Shown here in pieces: positions 25,107-33,921 of a DNA stretch of 64,000 bases. The notes beneath the pieces are model-generated. The model saw only the letters and a list, made by a program, of their open reading frames with translations. It was not told the DNA's origin and did no database searches. Position 1 is the stretch's first letter. The number at the start of each line of letters is the position of its first letter. Origin of the DNA: Paenibacillus albiflavus. GTDB lineage: Bacteria > Bacillota > Bacilli > Paenibacillales > NBRC-103111. The position numbers and the translations under genes were made by a program. Where the stretch lies: contig NZ_SKFG01000006.1 in NCBI RefSeq assembly GCF_004344915.1, positions 1-64,000 on the forward strand. The letters are read 5' to 3'.

Positions 25107-25135
25107 CCACTCTTAATAGGAGTGGCTTTGTCTTT
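25107..25135 (+). terminator. Terminator of the APH-fold gene
   Basis: Short stem ccactc/gagtgg (25107-25112 with 25120-25125), then CTTTGTCTTT. Confidence 0.7.
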
Positions 25136-25239
25136 ATATACTAAATAATGCATTTTTCTTTACAAAAAATGTACAATCATTGTAAAGCGATATGGCGATC
25201 AAATTCCTATAATTTTAATATCGAGAGGAGGTGCACGTA

Positions 25240-26154
25240 ATGGATAACTTTAATGCTTTTGAGCGTGTTGTGGAATACCTGGAGAATATTATACCGTGCG
25301 CAGATGAAGTTGATTATAGTGTCATTTCTAAAATTGCTGCTACTCCTGCTCCCTTATTTCAGCGTATTTTTGTATATATAACAGGAGTTAGTATTAATGA
25401 GTATTTGAGGAGACGTCGATTGACGTTGGCGGGTTATGATATCAGAAATAGCAGTGAAAAAATTATTGACATAGCTATGAAATATGGCTTCAATTCTCAT
25501 GCCGCTTTTACAAGAGCATTCAAAGAGCACCATAAGGTTTCACCTTCTAGTATTAGGGGGGGTGGAGAACAACTTAATGGTTATCCTCGTGCCTCCTTTA
25601 CAAATATTAGAATTGTAGGGGGGAAACGAATTATGGCAGAACTAAAAAAAATCGAGTATGGAGAATTTGGTGCTCGTAAAATTGTAGGTATGATGAAAAT
25701 GACTTCGTTTCAAAAGGCAGGAGAAGAGTGCTGGGGCGCAGCATTTACGGAAGGCGTTTTTGACAGAATTCAAGAAATAGAAAGATGGATTTGCAAAGAT
25801 ATTGATGATTATATTGGACTTGGACATATGAGTAAATTTGTTGGAAAAGATAATTTTCAGTATATCATAGGTAAATTTGTAGAACTTGATGCACCTGTCC
25901 CAGACAAAATGTATACAGAAAATATACCCGCAGGAACAGTCGCTAAAATATGGATCGAAGCCGATAACCTTAACGATATTATCGATTGTGCATACTTAAT
26001 TTGTTCCGAAGCTATCGAGAAAACAGGATACAAAATTGATTTTGAAAAATTTTATTGGTGTGATGTATATACATACGATAGATATTGCGTACCGCTAGAA
26101 AAAGGGCAGAAAATTATTCTTGATTATTTGTTGCCTGTAATCAAAGATGAATAA
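25240..26154 (+). CDS. AraC-family regulator with GyrI-like effector domain (1 of 3)
   Basis: 304 aa. Two AraC helix-turn-helices at about 8-110 (Y-L-R-R-R-R-L-T-L-A and I-D-I-A-M-K-Y-G-F-N-S-H-A-A-F-T-R-A-F-K), then a GyrI-like/BmrR-type small-molecule domain from about 130. Such proteins bind hydrophobic cationic compounds and act as activators. ATG 25240 has GAGGAGG upstream. No obvious target operon; the next gene is the hypothetical at 26270. AT-rich. Confidence 0.88.
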   Translation: MDNFNAFERVVEYLENIIPCADEVDYSVISKIAATPAPLFQRIFVYITGVSINEYLRRRRLTLAGYDIRNSSEKIIDIAMKYGFNSHAAFTRAFKEHHKVSPSSIRGGGEQLNGYPRASFTNIRIVGGKRIMAELKKIEYGEFGARKIVGMMKMTSFQKAGEECWGAAFTEGVFDRIQEIERWICKDIDDYIGLGHMSKFVGKDNFQYIIGKFVELDAPVPDKMYTENIPAGTVAKIWIEADNLNDIIDCAYLICSEAIEKTGYKIDFEKFYWCDVYTYDRYCVPLEKGQKIILDYLLPVIKDE

Positions 26155-26269
26155 TAATGAAGCTTACTAATCACGTCCATATTATAAGGTCATTGACGCT
26201 CACGGTTGTGATAGAACAGGTTAAAGAATTGATCCTGGCCGATTGGGTGAAGACAGGGAGGATACTGGG

Positions 26270-26812
26270 ATGAGAATGCCGAGCGAAGGCGAGCTGACGT
26301 TTCTATTCGACGGAGACGAACGACAGCTTCAACAATTTATTGAGAAGCATCGTGAAACACTCGAGCGCTATCAATTGATGGATGAAGTGGAAGAACTTGC
26401 GGATGAGCTTGAGATTGAGGAGCAAATTCCGATTATATTCGCTTTCGTATACAGCGTCACCGTAGATTGGCGAGAGTATGACGAGGAGATCATCCGATTG
26501 TTCAGTGAACGGCTTCCGGGTGAAACGCTCGAGGTGACCAATACGGACAAAGGATTGGACGTTACCTACAATGGACAACTGCATTCGATTGCACTCACCT
26601 TTTCCGGAAAAGATCGCTATATCACGATTCGCGGGGTCCAGGAGTTAATCCGAGACAAATACGAGATTCGTCTGTTTGAAGGTTCGTATTTGTCCGATAC
26701 CCACGACTTCTTGGTTTTACCGAAACAGCAATGGGAGGAACTGGATGACCGCTACCCAACGCGAATCGGTGAGATGTTCCTCATCATCGATGACACGCTG
26801 GACTTTCCGTAA
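26270..26812 (+). CDS. Hypothetical acidic cytoplasmic protein
   Basis: 180 aa, no signal peptide or membrane helix. The N-terminal half is helical and very acidic (E-E-L-A-D-E-L-E-I-E-E), the C-terminal half alpha/beta and possibly related to immunity or SMI1-type small proteins, but I do not recognise it. ATG 26270 has GGGAGG 10 bases upstream. Single gene. Confidence 0.65.
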   Translation: MRMPSEGELTFLFDGDERQLQQFIEKHRETLERYQLMDEVEELADELEIEEQIPIIFAFVYSVTVDWREYDEEIIRLFSERLPGETLEVTNTDKGLDVTYNGQLHSIALTFSGKDRYITIRGVQELIRDKYEIRLFEGSYLSDTHDFLVLPKQQWEELDDRYPTRIGEMFLIIDDTLDFP

Positions 26813-27213
26813 CCAGGCCATTATTGCCTTGGCCATACGAGTGCTTGCTTGATATTAGAATAGAAATCTCCACTCATGAGGTAGGACATGTTCTAGGCCG
26901 GATTAGAACATTCAAAAACGTATTAAGCTCCCTCGGGTAACGATAGCACCATGACGACAGGCTGCCGACATCATCGGCGGCCTGTTCAACTATCGGGCGG
27001 GATAACACAATACAAGCGCGCTGGACTGTGGTAAAATATTACAAATAAACTTACGTGAAATGGACGTAAAATATTAATTTTCAGATATATAATCGATAAC
27101 TGCAATCGACCATCTCGTTAACTTGGAGTGGTTAAATCGGTCAAACGACCGCACACAATGACAGGATGATATCGCCTGGTCGTGATATTCTGTTCTTAGA
27201 AGGAGTTTTGCAA
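26813..27213. other. Intergenic region upstream of second AraC gene
   Basis: 401 bases. Holds box-plus-hairpin unit 26923-26985; the rest is AT-rich and should contain the AraC promoter. No further structure seen. Confidence 0.45.
26923..26985 (+). repeat. Related box plus GC-rich hairpin
   Basis: taagctccctcgggtaacga box followed by a 12-bp stem acaggctgccga/tcggcggcctgt (26957-26968 with 26974-26985). Same architecture as 14077 and 28125; the T-run is absent here. Confidence 0.55.
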
Positions 27214-28074
27214 ATGCAATGGCTGAATCGAATGATGTCGGCGCTCGACTTGATGGAAGTGAAGATGGAGGAACCTCTGGATATTGCGGAATTTGCGAAG
27301 GCGGCGTGCTCTTCCCCCTATCACTTCCAGCGAATGTTTTTTATGCTGACAGGGATGACTGTGGCCGAGTACGTACGGAGGCGGCGACTGAGCTTGGCCG
27401 CGCAAGAGCTCGCGCTATTCGGTCCGAAGGTGATCGATGTCGCCATGAAGTATTGTTACGACTCTCCGGAGTCATTTTCCAAGGCGTTTCGCAAGCTGCA
27501 CGGCATTTCGCCCTCTGACGCTCGGAGTCCCGGCGTTCAGCTGAAAGCCTTTCCTCGCATCTCCTTCCATCTATCATTGAAAGGAGACAAAGAAATGGAC
27601 TACAGAATTGTGCAAAAAGAGGGATTCACCGTCGTAGGAAAATCGATCCGATCTTCCACAATTGAAGGAGAGAATTCAACGGAGATTCCGAAGTTTTGGC
27701 AGGACAGTCACAAGGACGGAACAGTAGAAAGAGTAGCTATCCTAGGGAAAACTCAAGACATCCTGGGACTTTGCTATGACACTCAGCAGGGGGGAGAGGT
27801 CTTTAAATACGCGATCGCGGTAGAAACCGATGCATTAGCGGCAGACAGCGAGTTTGAATTCATCCAGATTCCAGAAGCCACGTGGGCCGTCTTTAACTCA
27901 ATCGGTCCAATGCCTGGAGCAATCCAAGAGGTTTGGGGTCGTATCTACCAAGAATGGTTTCCATCAACAGGGTATGAGCAGGCCGAAGGTCCGGATTTCG
28001 AGCTATATCCGCCGGGAGATACGATGTCCGAAGATTATCGCTGTGAGGTATGGATTCCAATTGTAAAGAAATAA
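27214..28074 (+). CDS. AraC-family regulator with GyrI-like effector domain (2 of 3)
   Basis: 286 aa. Same architecture as the protein at 25240, with similar HTH segments (Y-H-F-Q-R-M-F, Y-V-R-R-R-R-L-S-L-A, D-V-A-M-K-Y) and the effector domain from about 128. ATG 27214 has AGAAGGAG 8 bases upstream; the frame is open to 27166. The DNA is clearly more GC-rich than the paralogue at 25240, so they are not a recent tandem duplication. Ends at the shared terminator 28154-28199. Confidence 0.9.
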   Translation: MQWLNRMMSALDLMEVKMEEPLDIAEFAKAACSSPYHFQRMFFMLTGMTVAEYVRRRRLSLAAQELALFGPKVIDVAMKYCYDSPESFSKAFRKLHGISPSDARSPGVQLKAFPRISFHLSLKGDKEMDYRIVQKEGFTVVGKSIRSSTIEGENSTEIPKFWQDSHKDGTVERVAILGKTQDILGLCYDTQQGGEVFKYAIAVETDALAADSEFEFIQIPEATWAVFNSIGPMPGAIQEVWGRIYQEWFPSTGYEQAEGPDFELYPPGDTMSEDYRCEVWIPIVKK

Positions 28075-28124
28075 AGATGAAGCTGAGTGTCCTGAAGATT
28101 AAGACAACTTTTAGGGCTAAATGG

Positions 28125-28204
28125 CATTAAGCTAACGGTGACGATAGTTCAAAAAACAGCGGTAGTCTAGGACTTTCTCGTCCCTGGCTGCCGCTGTTTC
28201 TATT
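28125..28204. terminator. Dispersed box fused to a bidirectional terminator
   Basis: Box ttaagctaacggtgacgata (28127-28146) then long hairpin aaacagcggtag/ctgccgctgttt (28154-28165 with 28188-28199) with inner pairing and T-rich tails, between converging AraC and hrtA-like genes. Confidence 0.75.
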
Positions 28205-28240
28205 ATTGGGGTCAGTCTAACACTTTATTTTCTTCATTAT

Positions 28241-28918
28241 TTATCTAACAATCAATCCATCTTTCATGGTGATAACATGATCTGCATAGGAGAGCATTTC
28301 TTCATCATGTGTGACCAGCAAGGTGGTGATTTTCAATTCTTTCGTTAAATTGCGGATGAGTGTCATGACTTCTCTTGATCTTGTCGAGTCTAGACTTGCA
28401 GTTGGCTCATCTGCGAATAGCATTTTTGGTTTGTGGATGATGGCGCGACCAATGGCAACCCGCTGCTTTTCCCCACCTGACAATGAAGAAGGATATGCAT
28501 TCTTGCGATGATCCATACCTACCAATTTGAGTATCGTCGTGATCTCTTCTTTTTGTTCACGTTTACTCATCTTGGTCTCTGACACGTTAAGCATCAGCAT
28601 GAGCTGATCTTCTACAGTAAGGAATGGCACTAGATGAGACGATTGAAAAATAAACCCAAATTGACTGGCGCGTATTTTACGAATCTCTTCCTGTGACATG
28701 TCGGTCATGTTCTTTCCCTCAAAAATAATCTGTCCACCAGATGCGCGCTGAAGACCAGCCGCGATCGTAAGAAGCGTACTCTTGCCAGAGCCTGAAGCAC
28801 CTACGAGAGCCGTTATTTCCCCTTGTTGTTGGGAAAGATTGATCCCGTTTAATACTTGTTCGTCGACTTCGCCATTCGTAAATGTTTTCTTGACGTCTTG
28901 TATTGTGAAGGTAGTCAT
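28241..28918 (-). CDS. hrtA: HrtA-like ABC transporter ATP-binding protein
   Basis: 225 aa. Walker A G-A-S-G-S-G-K-S-T, Q-loop F-I-F-Q-S-S-H-L-V-P, signature L-S-G-G-E-K-Q-R-V, Walker B L-F-A-D-E-P. The Q-loop region and the partner permease resemble Staphylococcus HrtA of the heme-regulated efflux pump. MacB/LolD-type ATPase driving the permease encoded 1 base upstream. No HssRS two-component genes are adjacent, so the heme assignment rests on the permease resemblance. Confidence 0.85.
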   Translation of the reverse strand: MTTFTIQDVKKTFTNGEVDEQVLNGINLSQQQGEITALVGASGSGKSTLLTIAAGLQRASGGQIIFEGKNMTDMSQEEIRKIRASQFGFIFQSSHLVPFLTVEDQLMLMLNVSETKMSKREQKEEITTILKLVGMDHRKNAYPSSLSGGEKQRVAIGRAIIHKPKMLFADEPTASLDSTRSREVMTLIRNLTKELKITTLLVTHDEEMLSYADHVITMKDGLIVR

Positions 28919-28919
28919 A

Positions 28920-29954
28920 TTAAATATCTCCTTGCTGTATAGCCTGTAGGGGCTCTACTTTTTTAATTTGAAGACCAGAAAGTGTTGCGCCGATAAATCC
29001 AATGATTAAGAACAAAATAGATAGTAGGATGGTCGTCCCAATCGTTAGACTGAACGGCATGCCTTCAGGTGCGATCATATTAAAGCCCTGACTGAGTACA
29101 ACTGATAATACTAGTGCGATTGCCGTGATGAAGAACATTTGAGACCACATCATGCGGAATAATGTACTTGTTTTTACCCCGATAGCTTTCAAGATACCGT
29201 AGAGTCCGATCTTCTGAACATTCATCATATAGAAGAAAATTGCAAACAACATGCCACTGATAGCAACTAAGAACCAAATAATCATATTCAGGGACATCTG
29301 TTCTGCTTTATAACTAGAAATGGTGCCTAGAAACTGATTGTTTGAAAAGGATTGTAGTCCGTTAATAGCCTGTGCTTGATTCTGTCCTGGGATAAATATC
29401 AATTGCATGGTTTTCACTTTGTAAATTTCTTTATAGTTATCCATATGGATAAAGGCAACGGGTGCGTGACTATATTTCTTTTGATCGGCAAATCCGACCA
29501 CTTTAAATTCGCCGCTAAATTGATTGTTTGTTAATACATCCCCAACTTTAATGCCGTCTTTTTCAAGGGAACGATCTAAAATGATTTCTCCTGGCTTCAC
29601 TTTCTCGAACAGTTCGGAATCGGTTGAAGTAACAAAAGCTACACTATGCTGCTTGTCCTCCACATCGTTTACAAAACCCATCTGAATGGAAAGAGCAGCT
29701 GCATCCTGATGTTCCTGTAAGACTTTCTCTTGTACACTAGGATCTATTTTTGAAAGATTATAAGTTTGATTCGCTTTTTCATTCATGTAGAAATGACCAG
29801 CAGGTAAATCCTTGATTAAAGCTGCATTATCTTGTGATAAACCATTCGCGAGTCCTGATATGATAAAGGTTAAAAAACTAACTAAAAAAATGATTGAACC
29901 TAGAATGATAAACTTCGCTTTACTCTTTTTGATTTCTTTCCATGCCATATTCAT
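28920..29954 (-). CDS. hrtB: HrtB-like ABC transporter permease
   Basis: 344 aa, MacB/FtsX-like: helix at about 15-37, a large extracytoplasmic domain (40-220), three helices near the C-terminus. The segment S-S-Y-K-A-E-Q-M-S-L-N-M-I-I and Q-K-I-G-L-Y-G-I-L-K-A-I-G match HrtB as I recall it. Extrudes a membrane-toxic compound, likely heme. AGGGAGG lies 9 bases before the first ATG. Two-gene operon with the ATPase. Confidence 0.82.
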   Translation of the reverse strand: MNMAWKEIKKSKAKFIILGSIIFLVSFLTFIISGLANGLSQDNAALIKDLPAGHFYMNEKANQTYNLSKIDPSVQEKVLQEHQDAAALSIQMGFVNDVEDKQHSVAFVTSTDSELFEKVKPGEIILDRSLEKDGIKVGDVLTNNQFSGEFKVVGFADQKKYSHAPVAFIHMDNYKEIYKVKTMQLIFIPGQNQAQAINGLQSFSNNQFLGTISSYKAEQMSLNMIIWFLVAISGMLFAIFFYMMNVQKIGLYGILKAIGVKTSTLFRMMWSQMFFITAIALVLSVVLSQGFNMIAPEGMPFSLTIGTTILLSILFLIIGFIGATLSGLQIKKVEPLQAIQQGDI

Positions 29955-30182
29955 TTGCTGTGCCTCCCTGTTTCTGTCTCTGCCCTGAGTATACAGATGA
30001 AATATGAACGGGTGATGAACGGAGCGTTACAAGTCCAGAAGAGGTGAGGAAGGAGCCCGAGAACTGGTCTAAAGGCTAGTTTCGTATAGACCTAAGGCGG
30101 TTAAGCTGTGGTAATAATGATGGTATACTTCAAGTAATTCGAGCATACATAACTAATCTCGACATAAAAGGGTGTGTAATAT

Positions 30183-30965
30183 ATGAAGGTTACTGAAGTA
30201 GCTTCTCCACCAGCGGCCAAGGTGAAATGGGCTCTGTTTAATTCGAAAACGTACGCGACGATTATGTATTTTATATTGTCCCTTCCGCTAGGAATTGTTT
30301 ATTTTACGTTAATGGTAGTAGGTATTGTGTTGTCTATCGCACTTACGCCTCTGTTCATCGGTATTCCGCTTTTCTTTGCGGTTGATAAGCTGTTGCAGGG
30401 TATCGTGAAGTTTGAGCAAGGGATAATCAGGCAAATACTTGGTTTGCCAATGCAATCTATTCCAATCAATTATGATAAGCAGGTTCAAACAGGGCAGAAC
30501 TGGTTTATGCGGATGATTCGTGCCTTTGACGGGCAGCTCTTTATTCGTAATGTGATGCTAATTATACTGAAATTTGTTTCCAGTATCGTGTTTTTTACAC
30601 TTATGGTTGCAATTATGGCAATAGGTTTGGGGTTAATTACTCTTCCGGTAGTTCATATCATCTTACTGAAGGAGATTCAAGTTGATATTCTGGAAAGTGG
30701 CTTGTTTCAATATTTCAATATAGACTGGACGATCAATCAACAATATATTTTCTATTCTGTAGTTGGTCTCATCGTATTCTGGCTTTCGCTTCGTATGGTA
30801 AACTCTTTAATGGCATTGCAGAGGAGGCTTATGTATGTTGACGAGCCTTACCTTGTCGGTCAGCAGCAGATTGTAGAGCAGCCAATACCTTTAAGCCAGC
30901 CTATAAGCGAGACTGCGAGCCAAAGCCAGTCTATGAAGCCTATATATGCAGATTACAAGTTGTAA
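30183..30965 (+). CDS. Polytopic membrane protein with putative sensor-type domain
   Basis: 260 aa. Four to five hydrophobic segments in two similar pairs (about 25-75 and 118-165, plus about 190-210), each pair followed by an amphipathic stretch. This resembles the 'putative sensor' domain found fused to kinases in other Gram-positives, but here there is no kinase part. The last 45 residues are Q/S/P-rich and cytoplasmic. A single gene ended by a strong terminator. Function unknown. Confidence 0.7.
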   Translation: MKVTEVASPPAAKVKWALFNSKTYATIMYFILSLPLGIVYFTLMVVGIVLSIALTPLFIGIPLFFAVDKLLQGIVKFEQGIIRQILGLPMQSIPINYDKQVQTGQNWFMRMIRAFDGQLFIRNVMLIILKFVSSIVFFTLMVAIMAIGLGLITLPVVHIILLKEIQVDILESGLFQYFNIDWTINQQYIFYSVVGLIVFWLSLRMVNSLMALQRRLMYVDEPYLVGQQQIVEQPIPLSQPISETASQSQSMKPIYADYKL

Positions 30966-30975
30966 TAAAGAAATC

Positions 30976-31000
30976 AAAACGGCAGCGATGCCGTTTTTTT
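30976..31000 (+). terminator. Intrinsic terminator
   Basis: 9-bp stem aaaacggca/tgccgtttt (30976-30984 with 30989-30997) ending in a run of seven T. Confidence 0.9.
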
Positions 31001-31082
31001 GTTTTGAAACCTATGTATTCAATTAACTATCACGATATAGGGATATTCATTCTAAAACTTTTATACGGGAAGTAAAATATTC

Positions 31083-32330
31083 ATGGGACATGATGCATCT
31101 ATGTTTATTCTTGACTCTCGAAAGGATCACCATTTCTTTCATTCTGTGACGGTTAGGATGTGCCTAAGACTTATGGGAAATCGGACGTTTTTGAGTGTTA
31201 CTGAGGAGGCAGTAGATGGACAGTATGAAGATGTTGCCTTTGAGACAAACAATTTTCTCGCACTTTTGTGGTTCAGCCTCGTCAGTCAGGAGCAATATCA
31301 ACGTTATCGTGAGCGGCTTTTAACAACTTGGAATGAGCTTAAACCCCATCTGGAAAATGAGGAACTTGAGGATTTGCCCGAGTGGGAAGCATTCGTGGAG
31401 GCGTTAAATTGGCATATTCCATGGGGAGAGGCAGTGGCGCAATTGCGACAGAGCTTGCCTGTTACATTGGCACGTTTTCCGGCGCTTGGTCCTTATATGT
31501 TAGAATGGCTGGCAACTTTATTTACACATGTGCAAACGCATCAATCTCCTGTTGTTCATTTGGAACTATCGCAGTATTTTCATTTTTATGAGGCCCCTCT
31601 TCAGTACTTGGAGCAGATTGAGCATTGCCTTCATCTTTGGTGGCGTCCAGACGAATTTGAGCGCTGGGACGATAAAACGAATCCGTACTTATTGGGAGGC
31701 GAGCATGTACCAAAGAGAGAAGGGAATGGTGAAGACCGGCAAAAAGATGAACCAATGGCTACCTCGGAGATCGAAGAAACACGGATTCTTAATTCGAATT
31801 CTGTCCAAAAACGTTCTTCGAAACAATTGAAGAGGTTATATTTCTGGCTGCTTGCTACCCTATCGGCAGCACTTTTTGTAGGAACTTTGCTCTTGACCTC
31901 CAGCAAGTGGTTGGCAGTTCTAGCTTTCCTTCTTCCTGCTATCTGTATCGTTGTGTGGGAGCTGCTTATTCGCCCAAGAAAGATCCCCTCTACCAAGAAA
32001 GAAAGATCGGTTCCATTACCTGTAACAAGCAAGATCACGTATTACGATGGAACTTCGCCCATAAAACTTCACGGCATCGAAGCCGTCAATTTGGGTAAAA
32101 CCGATTCTTTTATTGTACTTTGGCATCATATCCTGCGTGCTCAAGTTAGCCTGCCGAATCAAATCGTGCTTATACTCCACACTGAATTTGAAAGTTTGTA
32201 TCCGTCGCCTGCGATTGTTATTCTTAGCGACGAATTAGCGGCTGAACATATCGCCTCTGCCATTAATTCTATTGCCAGTCTTTGGCTGGCCGAGAAAAAT
32301 GTCATTTCGCCCTATAAAACCGATAGCTGA
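31083..32330 (+). CDS. Hypothetical protein with central transmembrane hairpin
   Basis: 415 aa, not recognised. Residues 1-215 form a soluble, Trp-rich helical region with L-W-W-R-P-D; 216-255 is charged and low-complexity; two close helices at about 258-300; then a soluble C-terminal domain of about 110 residues (Y-Y-D-G-T-S-P-I-K-L-H-G) possibly like a YcxB-type/PH-like C-domain. No signal peptide, so both ends are probably cytoplasmic. The ribosome site is weak. It stands between a membrane protein and an AraC gene without being clearly linked to either. Confidence 0.7.
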   Translation: MGHDASMFILDSRKDHHFFHSVTVRMCLRLMGNRTFLSVTEEAVDGQYEDVAFETNNFLALLWFSLVSQEQYQRYRERLLTTWNELKPHLENEELEDLPEWEAFVEALNWHIPWGEAVAQLRQSLPVTLARFPALGPYMLEWLATLFTHVQTHQSPVVHLELSQYFHFYEAPLQYLEQIEHCLHLWWRPDEFERWDDKTNPYLLGGEHVPKREGNGEDRQKDEPMATSEIEETRILNSNSVQKRSSKQLKRLYFWLLATLSAALFVGTLLLTSSKWLAVLAFLLPAICIVVWELLIRPRKIPSTKKERSVPLPVTSKITYYDGTSPIKLHGIEAVNLGKTDSFIVLWHHILRAQVSLPNQIVLILHTEFESLYPSPAIVILSDELAAEHIASAINSIASLWLAEKNVISPYKTDS

Positions 32331-32402
32331 TAAAGGTAAGAATCGATGCAGCTAGCTTAAGCGGATGATTCAGCTCCCTCTATAAAGGGGTCTTGGTTTG
32401 AA

Positions 32403-32419
32403 TCACGAATATGATATAT
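32403..32419. repeat. 17-base repeat, copy 2
   Basis: Identical to 21936-21952, upstream of the AraC gene at 32538. Confidence 0.6.
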
Positions 32420-32537
32420 ATCTGAGATTTCATTTTGATTCGATTTTTGATAAGAAAAGAGACTCTTTGAATAGAACAATTTGTTACGATAATTCCAGCA
32501 GCAAGTTTTTAACATAGTGTGTTTGAAAGGGGGCTTT

Positions 32538-33908
32538 ATGGGTACGGTTGAAACTGTCCAGAGTGCTATTGATTATGTAGAGGAACACCTTGCCGAGGAA
32601 CTTCCATTAGAGGAAATCAGCAAGGCGGCTGCGATGTCGGTACCGAACTTATATCGTTTGTTTTACGCGATGACGGGCCACCCAATAAAAGAATACATAC
32701 GCAAACGAAGGACTAGTGAGGCTGCATGTCTTTTGCGACAAACTAACCTACCGTCGAAAGAGATAGGATTTCGCTGCGGGTTTGATACGTATCAAACTTT
32801 TACCAAGACATTTAAGCGAAATACAGGTTTGACCCCAGGACTTTATCGAAAAGCAGAAGTCATTTACAGCTTCGAAAAGATACTTCTACACGAACGATTT
32901 TCTTATTCAGAAGATCGGGAGATTTTTGAACGCTATCCTGATGTGAAGGTTATTAGTCTTTCTCCGCAAAAAGGAATCGGTTATCTTCATGTTGCAGATC
33001 GAGAGGAAGGGCTTGAGGAAGAAGCATACATTCGGTTTCACACCATCCTTGCCGAGTGTAATGTCGATTTAAGCCAAACGAGGTTGTTTGGGTGGAATGT
33101 TGATTTGGAAGGGAGAAATCCAACATTCGGTTATCAAATGATGGCAGTTAGTTCAGAGAATAAGGAGTTGTTTGTACAGCATACGGAATTGCAGCCAACT
33201 GCACTTTCAGGTGGTACATATGCTGTCACCTGGACACCTATGGATTACAGCTCCAAAATCATACATGCCTGGAACCGACTACTTTCTGAATGGCTGCCTC
33301 TAAGTGCTTTTGAGCTTGGGGATCATGGCTTTATTGAGGAGTACCAACAATTTAACGGTAAAATTTCTCGATTAAAGCTTTATCTACCCGTTAGGCGCTC
33401 ACAAGAGAAGGGAACCATTGAAATTTTGGAGCGGGAACCTTTGAAGGTGATGAAATTTCGAGCGGAAGGTACCAACTGCGTGTCACTGGCTGATGAGGCA
33501 GCAAGTGAATGGTTAGAACGTAATGGCTTTATAGGGGATACTCGACTTAAGGTATTTATGAGCAATAGTTACGGCAGTACGTCGGATGACAACAATATGT
33601 ATGAAATTAGTATCGCTTTACCGGATGGATTTAGCCCCTCCTTGGATAAAGAACACCAAGTGGCTCATATGAAAGGCGGATTATATGCATGCTTAACTAC
33701 CAGAGCTTTAGGTTCAATGGCTGGAGTTCTTGAACGGATTTACCGCTGGCTTGGTACATCTCTTGAGTATAGTGCCGATGAAGAACGGTCTTGGTTCGCT
33801 CACTACATTTTTGATGAAAGCTTGAAGGAACGTGAGGGCGGAGCTCTTGAAAAGTTGGTAAATGCAGAATGCTATGTGCCTGTTGTTGTTTCACGTAAAC
33901 TGAAGTAG
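32538..33908 (+). CDS. AraC-family regulator with two tandem GyrI-like domains (3 of 3)
   Basis: 456 aa, about 160 longer than its two relatives here. AraC HTH pair at about 5-105 (E-E-I-S-K-A-A-A-M-S, Y-I-R-K-R-R-T-S-E-A, G-F-D-T-Y-Q-T-F-T-K-T-F-K), a first effector domain at about 125-285 and a second, diverged one at about 290-456. ATG 32538 has AAAGGGGG upstream. The glyoxalase-fold gene follows by 13 bases and is the likely target or partner. Confidence 0.88.
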   Translation: MGTVETVQSAIDYVEEHLAEELPLEEISKAAAMSVPNLYRLFYAMTGHPIKEYIRKRRTSEAACLLRQTNLPSKEIGFRCGFDTYQTFTKTFKRNTGLTPGLYRKAEVIYSFEKILLHERFSYSEDREIFERYPDVKVISLSPQKGIGYLHVADREEGLEEEAYIRFHTILAECNVDLSQTRLFGWNVDLEGRNPTFGYQMMAVSSENKELFVQHTELQPTALSGGTYAVTWTPMDYSSKIIHAWNRLLSEWLPLSAFELGDHGFIEEYQQFNGKISRLKLYLPVRRSQEKGTIEILEREPLKVMKFRAEGTNCVSLADEAASEWLERNGFIGDTRLKVFMSNSYGSTSDDNNMYEISIALPDGFSPSLDKEHQVAHMKGGLYACLTTRALGSMAGVLERIYRWLGTSLEYSADEERSWFAHYIFDESLKEREGGALEKLVNAECYVPVVVSRKLK

Positions 33909-33921
33909 GGGGATTGATCTC

